Source: a virus. From it: 21,105 nucleotides of DNA. A model generated the notes under the pieces. It saw only the letters and a list, made by a program, of their open reading frames with translations, was not told the DNA's origin and did no database searches. Shown here one piece after another: positions 1-7,291 of this stretch (its first letter is position 1; every line of letters starts with the position of its first letter). The position numbers and the translations under genes are program-made. The stretch covers positions 1-21,105 of IMG/VR virus record IMGVR_UViG_3300023110_000199, one strand, 5' to 3'.

Positions 1-539
1 GCATATGGCAGAAGTTGTTCGGCAAAATCTGCAGTGCCTTCTAAGTCAGCAACTATTGTACCGGCGTCACCAGTAACTGTTTCACTAGTTATAGTTGCTA
101 CTGGAATAAAAGTAAATTTACCAACACTATCATCATAACCAAAAAAACCAGTCTTTGCAGATCCATCAAAATAATTAAATGAAATACCCCTGTCTTTGTT
201 ATCATCAAGCGTTGGACTACCACTGCCAAGAATAATAATAGGATCTTCAACAGTTAAGGTTGTAGAATTTACTGTAGTTGTAGTTCCATTGACAGTAAGA
301 TTGCCGAGTATACTAAGGTCATCAGAAAGAGTAACGTCTCCGGCATTACTAATTCTGATAGCCTGTCGGCCATCTGGTGACTGAGAACCTATATATCCAT
401 TGTCAGGAATTAATAACGAACTATTTCCCAAATCAATAGTAAAGTCCGAACTAGAATCAAAAACTCCACTTGATCCATATTGTCCATAAAAAACTAATCC
501 CGAGGGATTTGGCGGGTTATCTAATGGTCTATATGACAT
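1..539 (-). CDS. Virion structural / tail-fibre-like protein (3' end outside window)
   Basis: About 179 codons are visible from an ATG at 539-537; the reading frame runs off the left edge, so the C-terminus is missing. The start is supported by an ACGGAGAA Shine-Dalgarno placed as at the capsid genes. Around residues 75-100 the protein reads TVNGTTTTVNSTTLTVED, a Thr/Asn-rich beta-strand signature common in phage tail fibres and other virion proteins. The N-terminus (MSYRPLDNPPNPSGLVFYG) is Pro/Gly-rich. It follows the Mtd-N-like gene by 18 nt on the same strand, so it probably belongs to the late structural block and to an adsorption or fibre structure. The exact role (fibre, baseplate or neck appendage) cannot be fixed from this fragment. 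Confidence 0.75.
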   Translation of the reverse strand, partial: MSYRPLDNPPNPSGLVFYGQYGSSGVFDSSSDFTIDLGNSSLLIPDNGYIGSQSPDGRQAIRISNAGDVTLSDDLSILGNLTVNGTTTTVNSTTLTVEDPIIILGSGSPTLDDNKDRGISFNYFDGSAKTGFFGYDDSVGKFTFIPVATITSETVTGDAGTIVADLEGTADFAEQLLPY

Positions 540-557
540 AATATTATTTCTCCGTTA

Positions 558-1016
558 TTATAGTAGGTACCAATTTTGATTATTTGATAATATTGTAACG
601 CTTTCATTTTTGTATCTTAATAAAAATGAAGGAGAGTTATCGATTTTTTCTTCGGGACTATATGGTAAAATAACCACATTATGATCCCCCAAATTTTTAA
701 TAATAAGCTCTTTGCCTCCATAATTTATGGCGGTATGTAGATATATATTAATTTCACCATTTTCTGTATCGCAAAAAATTACATTATCATCTGCTTCTGC
801 AAAATAAGTTTCATCAATATTTTTGTAATTTCTATATACACTACCGTATACACCACCAATAGGAATTAGGTCATCCCAAGAACTTTGCCCATCTCCAATT
901 TTTAAATAATTATTAGAAAAGTCATATCCTGGCTCTCCACTTGCCAACACAGGATTGATAGAATGCCATTCAGAATTCTGTCCTTTTCTTATTTGTATAA
1001 GAGTTTTTCTAGGCAT
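558..1016 (-). CDS. Mtd N-terminal-domain-like adsorption/fibre protein
   Basis: 152 residues. The N-terminal ~55 residues carry the pattern LIQIRKGQNSEW...NPVLASGEPGYD...LKIGDGQSSWDDL. This matches the phage 'major tropism determinant N-terminal' type repeat found on tail fibres and receptor-binding appendages (typical form: lqlRrGt...W...npvLaeGEiG...kiGDG...W..L). The rest (about 60-152) is predicted beta-rich and not recognised. An AGGTAA site lies upstream of the ATG. The gene sits between an unknown structural gene and the fibre-like gene that leaves the window, which fits an adsorption module. Family membership is from motif recognition; assignment to a particular virion part is inference. 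Confidence 0.75.
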   Translation of the reverse strand: MPRKTLIQIRKGQNSEWHSINPVLASGEPGYDFSNNYLKIGDGQSSWDDLIPIGGVYGSVYRNYKNIDETYFAEADDNVIFCDTENGEINIYLHTAINYGGKELIIKNLGDHNVVILPYSPEEKIDNSPSFLLRYKNESVTILSNNQNWYLL

Positions 1017-1034
1017 AAAATTACCTACATTGGA

Positions 1035-1412
1035 TTATGGAGTTCCACCATCTACTAAATTTAAGTTATTGATGTAATACTGTATGAGTTGTGTTAAGCC
1101 TATCACATTTTCTGCTAAAACACTAGGGAAAATAATATCCAAACCACTGCTGACTTCTACTGTATGTTGGTTAGTAGTAATCAGGTCTATATAATTACAG
1201 GATGGCTTAGGATCTCCTTTAGAAACACTTATCTCCAAATTAGGTGCGTCTCTGTGGGCAATTTCTATTGTGTTGCAGGTTGATGTGTTTTCTGAAGAAG
1301 TAATTATTTCTACATTGGTTTTATTTACTGTGACATCTGTGCATGTTGAATGACCAATTGATGTTTCTATTTGTATATTTTGAGAATTATTTGATATCTC
1401 TATTCCACTCAT
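1035..1412 (-). CDS. Hypothetical virion-associated protein
   Basis: 125 residues, not recognised. It is Ser/Thr/Asn-rich with alternating short hydrophobic stretches, suggesting beta structure: MSGIEISNNSQNIQIETS repeats an I-E-I/I-Q-I pattern, and similar segments follow (NVEIITSSEN, NTIEIAHRD, NLEISVSKG). The C-terminus (LAENVIGLTQLIQYYINNLNLVDGG) looks helical. Its ATG overlaps the stop of the upstream gene as ATGA, so the two are probably translationally coupled. The position between the neck/tail-type gene and the Mtd-N-like gene supports a structural role, but no function can be given. Confidence 0.7.
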   Translation of the reverse strand: MSGIEISNNSQNIQIETSIGHSTCTDVTVNKTNVEIITSSENTSTCNTIEIAHRDAPNLEISVSKGDPKPSCNYIDLITTNQHTVEVSSGLDIIFPSVLAENVIGLTQLIQYYINNLNLVDGGTP

Positions 1413-1813
1413 GTATCACAGTCCAATATTTCTGTGGACTTACTATATCTTTTGATTATTTTTACATTGCCATAAAGTATTTTTAATGTATATTTTCCGC
1501 CTTCTGAATAAAAATCATCATCTGATTGAAGTTCTAAATCATATTTAGCACTACTAAAGTCGAATCCATTAGTAGTTATGGCGGGAAACTCTAAGGTTAA
1601 TTTTCCAGCAGTTCCATCTATAGAAAATTTATATTTAGCCAAATCTGTATTTTCGCTGGTGAATTCTGTAGTAATATTGGTATTTGTCTTCCAAATAAGT
1701 CTGGCGCACCAGTTAGTAATATCTATTATATTATTACTGTCGTCTTTATAAACTATGGATATCCTAAAAGAAGAACCTTGTTCGATTTCAAAATCGTATT
1801 GTGCTGCACTCAT
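1409..1813 (-). CDS. Small tail/neck-type structural protein
   Basis: 134 residues. The N-terminus (YDFEIEQGSSFRISIVYKDDSNNIIDITNWCARLIWKT) has the pattern y.f.ieqG.tf...i.wkd..g..iDltg..arm.ir. This is seen in many small phage structural proteins encoded after the capsid gene, including the N-terminal domains of some baseplate or fibre proteins. The remainder alternates short beta segments (KLTLEF, YDLELQS, YTLKILYGNVKIIKRY). The start is supported by an AGGAAC site about 8 nt upstream. It is the first gene downstream of the capsid terminator and is coupled by ATGA to the next gene. The exact virion position is unknown. Confidence 0.7.
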   Translation of the reverse strand: MSAAQYDFEIEQGSSFRISIVYKDDSNNIIDITNWCARLIWKTNTNITTEFTSENTDLAKYKFSIDGTAGKLTLEFPAITTNGFDFSSAKYDLELQSDDDFYSEGGKYTLKILYGNVKIIKRYSKSTEILDCDT

Positions 1814-1831
1814 GTGTAGTTCCTGTGATCT

Positions 1832-1867
1832 TTGTATAGACTAGTTATTACTATATACACTATACAA
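1832..1867. repeat. 8-bp inverted repeat between capsid terminator and next gene
   Basis: TTGTATAG at 1832-1839 and CTATACAA at 1860-1867 are perfect inverted arms separated by 20 nt, just downstream (minus strand) of the capsid-gene terminator and upstream of the 1813 start. It could be an operator, an mRNA stem or a chance AT-rich palindrome. Confidence 0.35.
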
Positions 1868-1868
1868 T

Positions 1869-1898
1869 AAAAAAGGGCCAGCCATTGCTAGCCCTTTT
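1869..1898 (-). terminator. Rho-independent terminator after the major capsid gene
   Basis: On the minus strand GGGCTAGC, loop AATG, GGCTGGCCC-type arm (8-bp stem with one G-U pair) is followed by T6. It is preceded by A4, so it may work in both directions. It lies 28 nt beyond the capsid stop and is the only classical hairpin-plus-U-tract terminator seen in the left arm, which suggests the highly expressed capsid mRNA ends here. Confidence 0.85.
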
Positions 1899-1925
1899 CT
1901 TGACAGTTTAGTACTGATCGACCTA

Positions 1926-2936
1926 TTATAGAGAACCGAGAATAACTCTACGATTATCTAGTACGGCAAATCCGACTTCTGCCCATCCATAGAAGCCAGC
2001 TCTCTTTTGACGATGAAGTGTTTCATCTTCAAAGATTTGTACTTCCTGACGAACAGGCATGATAAAGCTATCGTTCTTACGCAAATCTAGGCCGACAACG
2101 ATTTCTTCGTCGCTGGCACCCATGGTTGCTGTTAGGGTATCATCATAGAATAGTTGATACTCTTGTCCAGCTCCTAGTTCGTCTAGGTCATGGAGATTTA
2201 CGCCAAAGATACGATTAACAGCACCATCGGCAGCTGTATAAATTTCTCTTCGAGTAATCTCATCAACCTGATCAACATTCCAATTCCTGATGTCTTCCAT
2301 AGCTTCTGGTGAGACATACAAGTCAGTTAGTAGGCCTCTGTCGTTAGAGGCAGAATTGCCGCCGCCATTACGTCTCATAACGGTTTTCATGAGACTAACT
2401 AGTCTCTTGGTGAACTGACCGACATCTGCATCACTATCGTGAACAACAATGTTTCGGTCAACACCAGCGGCAAGGAGAGTATGCCAGCCATCATCATTCA
2501 TTTTTTTGACGAATTGTGACTCTAGTACTTCCATTGCACGACCAACAACATCCCATCTAGCATCTCTTGCATACTTTAGTAGGTAGTCGATGCTTGCGCC
2601 AACGTCATAAGTTGGAATCATGACATAATCGCCTTCGACATGTCGTTCTGGAATACGACCATGATTAGGGATTGTATATGCTACAAAATCTCTCTCGCTT
2701 CCTGGAGATAAGAAATCTAGAGGAAACTCAGGAGTAGCACCTGGAGCTAGTCTGATAGCTTCAAAGATACCATCAAGAATGTTACCACTTAAAACCCCTT
2801 GACGAAGGGGAAGCTCAAGAGCCTTAGCAAACTCTGCATTTGCAGCTAGCGATTCTTCTCTGTTAGCCGAACCTGATTTCTTAAGAAGCTCGGTTAACTC
2901 GGGAGATGGCTGAAATTTTTCGATTTGTTCTGACAT
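1926..2936 (-). CDS. Major capsid protein (HK97-fold type)
   Basis: 336 residues from MSEQIEKF. An in-frame ATG 18 nt upstream is rejected because the Shine-Dalgarno AACGGAGAA would lie inside its codons 2-4, correctly spaced for the second ATG. Length, acidic/helical N-terminus (1-50), central segments such as DARWDVVGRAMEVLESQF and the LYVSPEAMEDIRNW strand-helix, and the C-terminal RQEVQIFEDET...GWAEVGFAVLDNRRVILGSL strand pattern fit HK97-type capsid proteins. It lies downstream of portal, protease/scaffold and decoration genes, the usual head order, and is followed by a strong terminator. Its base composition is more balanced than its AT-rich neighbours, as often seen for a highly expressed gene. 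Confidence 0.85.
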   Translation of the reverse strand: MSEQIEKFQPSPELTELLKKSGSANREESLAANAEFAKALELPLRQGVLSGNILDGIFEAIRLAPGATPEFPLDFLSPGSERDFVAYTIPNHGRIPERHVEGDYVMIPTYDVGASIDYLLKYARDARWDVVGRAMEVLESQFVKKMNDDGWHTLLAAGVDRNIVVHDSDADVGQFTKRLVSLMKTVMRRNGGGNSASNDRGLLTDLYVSPEAMEDIRNWNVDQVDEITRREIYTAADGAVNRIFGVNLHDLDELGAGQEYQLFYDDTLTATMGASDEEIVVGLDLRKNDSFIMPVRQEVQIFEDETLHRQKRAGFYGWAEVGFAVLDNRRVILGSL

Positions 2937-2966
2937 GTTAAATTCTCCGTTCATTTAGGGTGTAAC

Positions 2967-3419
2967 TTATACGATATTAATTGAAACTTTAGCGAAACCT
3001 TCTGAGTCAGGGCCGCTTAGGAATGTACCGACTCTAGCGGCACCAACCTCGGCAACTTCTGTCAAAAGACCACTTGCGCCAACATAGGCTGCGTCACCAG
3101 CAGTAGGTGCGCCGTCTAATTGGTCTGTGGTTACTTGTCCAACTCTCAGTAGAGCAACCTTACCACCAACAGTAACTTCGTCTTTATGGAAGTTGATATG
3201 TTGTCTAGTGAGGTCAATGTCTACTACGTCGTTAAGTAAAACACCCACTGGGGTCTCTCCACTGGGGGTCGTAGCGTATGCAACAACAGCAGCGCTGTCA
3301 TCCATAGCAACTCCACTACCTCCAGTAAGAAGGCATGCAACACCACCACGTTCTTCTTCGGTGTTCATGAAAAATGAAATGTCTACAAGACTTTCGATAC
3401 GATCAGGTTTTAAAGCCAT
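2967..3419 (-). CDS. Probable capsid decoration/stabilisation protein
   Basis: 150 residues. Small, Gly/Val/Ala-rich and predicted all-beta, with repeated short strands ending in glycine (PVGVLLNDV, VTVGGKVALLRVGQV, AGDAAYVGASGLL, RVGTFLSGPDSEGFAKVSINIV). This G..a.vG.l.....g.v..G pattern is typical of phage head decoration proteins such as the DUF2190-like group. The start is fixed by AACGGAGAATTAAC immediately before the ATG, the same ribosome-site module as the capsid gene. Position between scaffold and capsid genes matches decoration genes in many phages. Structural role is likely; membership in a specific family was not tested. Confidence 0.65.
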   Translation of the reverse strand: MALKPDRIESLVDISFFMNTEEERGGVACLLTGGSGVAMDDSAAVVAYATTPSGETPVGVLLNDVVDIDLTRQHINFHKDEVTVGGKVALLRVGQVTTDQLDGAPTAGDAAYVGASGLLTEVAEVGAARVGTFLSGPDSEGFAKVSINIV

Positions 3420-3445
3420 GTTAATTCTCCGTTTATTAAATAGGT

Positions 3446-4243
3446 TTATTTCTTGCCTAGTCTACTATACACAAAATCTACCAGAGCAGCTCTTGTAGCC
3501 TGAGCTTCTGATTCTTCTTCACCACCAATGCCAAGATTTACTTCGTCTTCTACTGTTACTTCATCTAAAATATCAGCAGCTTCTGAAGAGTCATCTTCGT
3601 TATCTGTAGCTTCTTCTGTAGTTTCTTCAGCGCCAGATTCTGTAGCCTCTACTGTTTGATCAGCAGCGACTTCTTCAGTTGACTCTGGATTTTGTGTTGA
3701 AACTTTAGTTAGTGTTGCTACAATACTATCAAATTGTTCATCGGTAAAATCTTCGAATTGCTTAGTAGTAGCTTCTGCGTCTTCTTCAGACAAACCAGCA
3801 CTTACCAAACTAGCCATTCTCTTTTTGTACATTTCTGCCATCATTCTTTCTTCTTCTTGTTTTCTGTATTGTGCTACGATTTCTTTTTCTTTATTTAATT
3901 CATCTTGCATTTCTGCAATTTTTTTATCGTACATAGCACATAATTCCGCTTTGGTCTCTTCTGTCTTAATGGCGAGTTCTTCACCAGCAACTGTGAGTTC
4001 TTTTTTCATTTCTTCAATAGCCGATGCATGAGAAGCTTCTAGCTCTTCTTTAACTGAAACCAAATTAGCCTCACACTCTTCTGATGCTTTGGCTTGAGCT
4101 TCTTGATGCTCTTTTAGAGCAGACTCGTTTGCAGATGCTGCTTCTTGAACCTGAGCTTCAAGTGCTTCAATCTTTTGTTTTAGTTCGTTGTTGAGAGTCT
4201 CAAGATCTGAAACTTGCTCTGTTGCTGTTGTATTTTCGGCCAT
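3446..4243 (-). CDS. Nested scaffold protein from internal in-frame start
   Basis: 265 residues starting MAENTTATEQ, the same frame and stop as the protease gene. The internal ATG (codon 274) is preceded by AATGGAGAATGATATT, a Shine-Dalgarno as good as those of the capsid genes, and it falls exactly where the protease domain ends and the coiled coil begins. The product would be a free scaffold: coiled-coil helices to about residue 125, then an acidic Glu/Asp/Thr/Ala-rich segment and a basic C-terminus. Lambda C/Nu3 is the known precedent for this arrangement. The internal initiation is read from sequence, not demonstrated. Confidence 0.65.
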   Translation of the reverse strand: MAENTTATEQVSDLETLNNELKQKIEALEAQVQEAASANESALKEHQEAQAKASEECEANLVSVKEELEASHASAIEEMKKELTVAGEELAIKTEETKAELCAMYDKKIAEMQDELNKEKEIVAQYRKQEEERMMAEMYKKRMASLVSAGLSEEDAEATTKQFEDFTDEQFDSIVATLTKVSTQNPESTEEVAADQTVEATESGAEETTEEATDNEDDSSEAADILDEVTVEDEVNLGIGGEEESEAQATRAALVDFVYSRLGKK

Positions 4244-5062
4244 AATATCATTCTCCATTGAGTGTGAACATGCTTGATTATCAAATACACCTATTTTTTT
4301 ATTTTGGTCAATTTTTTTTTCGTCTAAAAAATTATTTTTACTGAATATTATACTATCGCTATTAGCGGGCTTGTCAACAAAACCTTTGCCACTAAAAGTG
4401 ATACTTCTTAATACTCTACCAATTTTATAGTTTTCAAATTCTCCTGTCCCGCCATATGCTCTTAAGTGCTTGGTAAGATAAGAGGTATTTTCATTTCTGT
4501 TAAGTACTTTATATTGTCCTGTAGATTGATTAATTAATCCATAATCAAAATTATTGAAAAAACATTCCATGCTGACATATTTTTTTCCGCTTTCGATTTG
4601 ATGGATAAGTTCTTCACTTCTGCTTTTTAAAGAAGCGTCGCTGAATGCTCTGTAAATCACAGAAGCAGTAACGATATGAAATTTATCTGGCAAATTAGCT
4701 ACAGAAGTTTCTTCTGGAATAATTTCTCCATTTTCATCGATGGGCCAATTAGATACAATATGTCCAATAATTGTATTTTCGTCGTGTTCTAGGTTGGTAG
4801 GCTTATCTTCTGGAGTATTTTTAGCTGCCCATACTTCAGCTTTATCAAAAATATCATCATTTTTATTCCAGTTGCTACTCACCAATATAGACTGAGTATA
4901 GTAGAGATCTTTGTCTGAATATGAGGCTAGCGACTTAAAGTCTTTTTTATTAATGGATAAAGAAGATTCCATTGGCTCTACGCAACTAGCATAGGTGATC
5001 GAGCCTTTGCATAGCATATCAATAGATATGCCGTCCTTCTTTTCTTGTTCGTATATTATCAT
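3446..5062 (-). CDS. Prohead maturation protease fused to capsid scaffold
   Basis: 538 residues. The N-terminal ~240 look like a U35/S78-type prohead serine protease: NLEHDENTIIGHI (candidate catalytic His93), GKKYVSMECFF (candidate Ser164) and ITFSGKGFVDKPANSDS near 221-236, the strand that usually closes this fold. A linker (~241-273) follows. From about 282 the protein is long, Glu/Ala/Lys-rich coiled coil (ELKQKIEALEAQVQEA and onward to ~400), then a very acidic tail ending in FVYSRLGKK. The start codon shares one base with the portal stop (TAATG) and has GGAG 8 nt upstream. An internal in-frame start with its own ribosome site lies at the linker/scaffold border. The product should cut itself and the scaffold during head maturation. 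Confidence 0.8.
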   Translation of the reverse strand: MIIYEQEKKDGISIDMLCKGSITYASCVEPMESSLSINKKDFKSLASYSDKDLYYTQSILVSSNWNKNDDIFDKAEVWAAKNTPEDKPTNLEHDENTIIGHIVSNWPIDENGEIIPEETSVANLPDKFHIVTASVIYRAFSDASLKSRSEELIHQIESGKKYVSMECFFNNFDYGLINQSTGQYKVLNRNENTSYLTKHLRAYGGTGEFENYKIGRVLRSITFSGKGFVDKPANSDSIIFSKNNFLDEKKIDQNKKIGVFDNQACSHSMENDIMAENTTATEQVSDLETLNNELKQKIEALEAQVQEAASANESALKEHQEAQAKASEECEANLVSVKEELEASHASAIEEMKKELTVAGEELAIKTEETKAELCAMYDKKIAEMQDELNKEKEIVAQYRKQEEERMMAEMYKKRMASLVSAGLSEEDAEATTKQFEDFTDEQFDSIVATLTKVSTQNPESTEEVAADQTVEATESGAEETTEEATDNEDDSSEAADILDEVTVEDEVNLGIGGEEESEAQATRAALVDFVYSRLGKK

Positions 5063-7251
5063 TATTTATTCTCCATACTGGTATCAAAGTCTCTATACAC
5101 CAAAGTATAAAATATGGCCTTTGCTTGCTTCTGGTCTTCTATTGACATCTCCGAATTTAATTCGGACTGTAAACTGTATTTCCACTTATTAAATAGTGAA
5201 ATTGTATTATTGATATCTGGATTATTGATTTTTGTTAAATGGTCTTTAATTAAATTTTCTGATATTGTTGAAAATGGACTAACACTGAATAGTAGTTTAG
5301 TTTTAATAGAGTCTAATTCATTATATTCTGAACTAGATAGGCTTCTGATATTTTTTTTATCATAAAATTCAAGAAGTATAGGATGAAGATGTTTGGATAT
5401 CTGGTCTTGTGCCTTAGTAGCCCACAACATGATTGTTGCTCCGGTTTGAGGGGCAAACTGTTTTTCTTTTCTTTTTTGAGTATCTTTAGAATTTCTAGGT
5501 CTACCTTCACCAGAAACACCGGTTTTGTTCTTGGCATTATTGATTTTACTAGACTCCAATTCTTTCTTTATATCTGTAAGACTTTTTTCTCCTCGTTTTT
5601 TAGGATCTAATTCTAGTCCTACTTCGCTAGGAGTGGCAAGACCTAATTGTAGAGCTATTTTCTTTAAGGATGAATCAAAAGCATTATCAGAAAATGGTCC
5701 GGATTTAGCTGGCATTTTCTTTTTCTTTCTGTCCTTATCTTCTCTTTTGACTCTAAATCTTTCCATATCATTATCAAAACCAAAGCGGGTCTTAAGTACT
5801 TCTTCCGATATAATATTGCGATCTGCTAATTGTATAAGTAAGGCCTTTTCGCTTTCTTCATTACTCAAGTCCATTTTGTCAAATTCTATATGTGCTGGCG
5901 TAGAAAATCCCATAGCCTTTTGAACTATTCTAATTTCATTTTCCCAAAATTTTGCCAAAACATCTCTGCCATACTGCAATCTTTGTGTTAAGGTTTTTAG
6001 GCTAATAAAATTATTTGTCGTACCTGCTGCTCCGTATGTACCAGTTAATGTAGGAGGAATACCAAGTCCAGCATACACACTATTTAAATGAGGAGTATAT
6101 TTGCCTTCTCCTAGAAATTGATGAACACTTGTTCTGCTTTCAAGTAATTCAATATCTGGACCCCACACCAAATCCATCGTACCTCCACCAACATTATTGC
6201 CTAAGATCTGTGCCAATTTAGCTGTAGCGCTTTTTGTGGGAGCGATTCTATGTTCTAAATTACCAAGCTTAAAAATACGAATGTTGGAAATAGCACCGTC
6301 TAGTGCTGCCATATCAGCAAGTTTTAATTTTTCAATAACTGTAATATCATCCATGATAGCATAAATCATAGGATATGCCCAACTTTGCCAGTCATCTTTT
6401 TTGTAATGAAAAACCATAATAGACTCAGGATCCAAAGGATATTTCTTTTTGCTTTTAGCTGCTTCTATAATTTGAGTCGGTAGATTATCTATGATTTTCC
6501 TTGCCGCATCACTATCTGGGGCATTAATCATTTTTCTTAAAGAGGCAGGAAGACTTAGTTCATACATTTTATTTCTAACGAAAGAAGCAGCTTCACCTCC
6601 TGCAACATCTACATATACAGGATCGATAAAAGTATATATCCAAGGAATTTCCTGTGGTCTAACGACACTATCTAGATCTAATATTCTTATTTCAGCAGCA
6701 GCATTAGCGGCATACATTTGCTCCATAGCCTTGGCGGACAATTTTCCGGTTTGTCTATTTAAAACAACATTGCCAGATTTATACAGATTATTTAGGAATC
6801 TTTCGCTTCTGTCTTTTCCATTAATTCTTCTAAACCATTCCTGATAAAATCTTTCTGTTTTTTTAACTTTATGTACTAGTCTAATGCCCTGACTAGCAAA
6901 ATCTCCCATCAAATCAATAACATTCTTTACTAAACCGACCCTCTGATATATGTCGTCTGCTTTTCGTAATATGTTTTTGATTTTTCTAGGAACCCTTTCG
7001 GAGTCTCTAAAATAATCATAGTCACTTCTAGTAAGGCCTGGCCTACCATCGGTAGATGTATCAAGGCCAGAATAATCTAATCTATATCTAGAATTGGCCC
7101 TAGAGGATTGTATGCCGCCATATTCTTCTAATGCTCCAGCAGAAGCCTTCATTGCTCTTTCTTGGCTAGCCGTATCCTCTCCCCATAAAATATATGCTTC
7201 TTCTTTATCGTCTATCTTTGCATCTGGTATATTGTTGTTTTTTGATGTCAT
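5062..7251 (-). CDS. Portal protein
   Basis: 729 residues, within the range for long portals. Called from position directly after TerL and before the protease, and from portal-like content: an N-terminal segment with DYDYFRDSERVPRKIKNILRKADDIYQRVGLVKNVIDLMGDFASQGIRLV (about 80-130), the Y..vg.v.n.vd.m.df...G pattern seen in many phage portals. A central alpha/beta body contains FHYKKDDWQSWAYPMIYAI and KYTPHLNSVYAGLGIPPTL, and there is a Lys-rich C-terminal extension (about 520-620). It forms the DNA entry ring and docks terminase. Unlike the other structural genes it has no clear Shine-Dalgarno; the 40-nt gap upstream holds an 11-bp tandem repeat instead. Confidence 0.85.
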   Translation of the reverse strand: MTSKNNNIPDAKIDDKEEAYILWGEDTASQERAMKASAGALEEYGGIQSSRANSRYRLDYSGLDTSTDGRPGLTRSDYDYFRDSERVPRKIKNILRKADDIYQRVGLVKNVIDLMGDFASQGIRLVHKVKKTERFYQEWFRRINGKDRSERFLNNLYKSGNVVLNRQTGKLSAKAMEQMYAANAAAEIRILDLDSVVRPQEIPWIYTFIDPVYVDVAGGEAASFVRNKMYELSLPASLRKMINAPDSDAARKIIDNLPTQIIEAAKSKKKYPLDPESIMVFHYKKDDWQSWAYPMIYAIMDDITVIEKLKLADMAALDGAISNIRIFKLGNLEHRIAPTKSATAKLAQILGNNVGGGTMDLVWGPDIELLESRTSVHQFLGEGKYTPHLNSVYAGLGIPPTLTGTYGAAGTTNNFISLKTLTQRLQYGRDVLAKFWENEIRIVQKAMGFSTPAHIEFDKMDLSNEESEKALLIQLADRNIISEEVLKTRFGFDNDMERFRVKREDKDRKKKKMPAKSGPFSDNAFDSSLKKIALQLGLATPSEVGLELDPKKRGEKSLTDIKKELESSKINNAKNKTGVSGEGRPRNSKDTQKRKEKQFAPQTGATIMLWATKAQDQISKHLHPILLEFYDKKNIRSLSSSEYNELDSIKTKLLFSVSPFSTISENLIKDHLTKINNPDINNTISLFNKWKYSLQSELNSEMSIEDQKQAKAIFYTLVYRDFDTSMENK

Positions 7252-7257
7252 AATATA

Positions 7258-7279
7258 TGTAATTGTATTGTAATTGTAT
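7258..7279. repeat. Tandem 11-bp repeat in the portal leader
   Basis: TGTAATTGTAT occurs twice in direct succession (7258-7268, 7269-7279) in the only sizeable gap of the packaging operon, between TerL and portal, directly upstream of a portal start that lacks a recognisable Shine-Dalgarno. It may be part of a late promoter or a regulator site. Confidence 0.6.
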
Positions 7280-7291
7280 TAATATGGTGTT

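Noticed and set aside
2937-2954. Longer major capsid start (MNGEFN extension)
   Set aside because: The codons of the extension are the Shine-Dalgarno AACGGAGAA itself, correctly spaced for the ATG at 2936, as in the neighbouring decoration gene.
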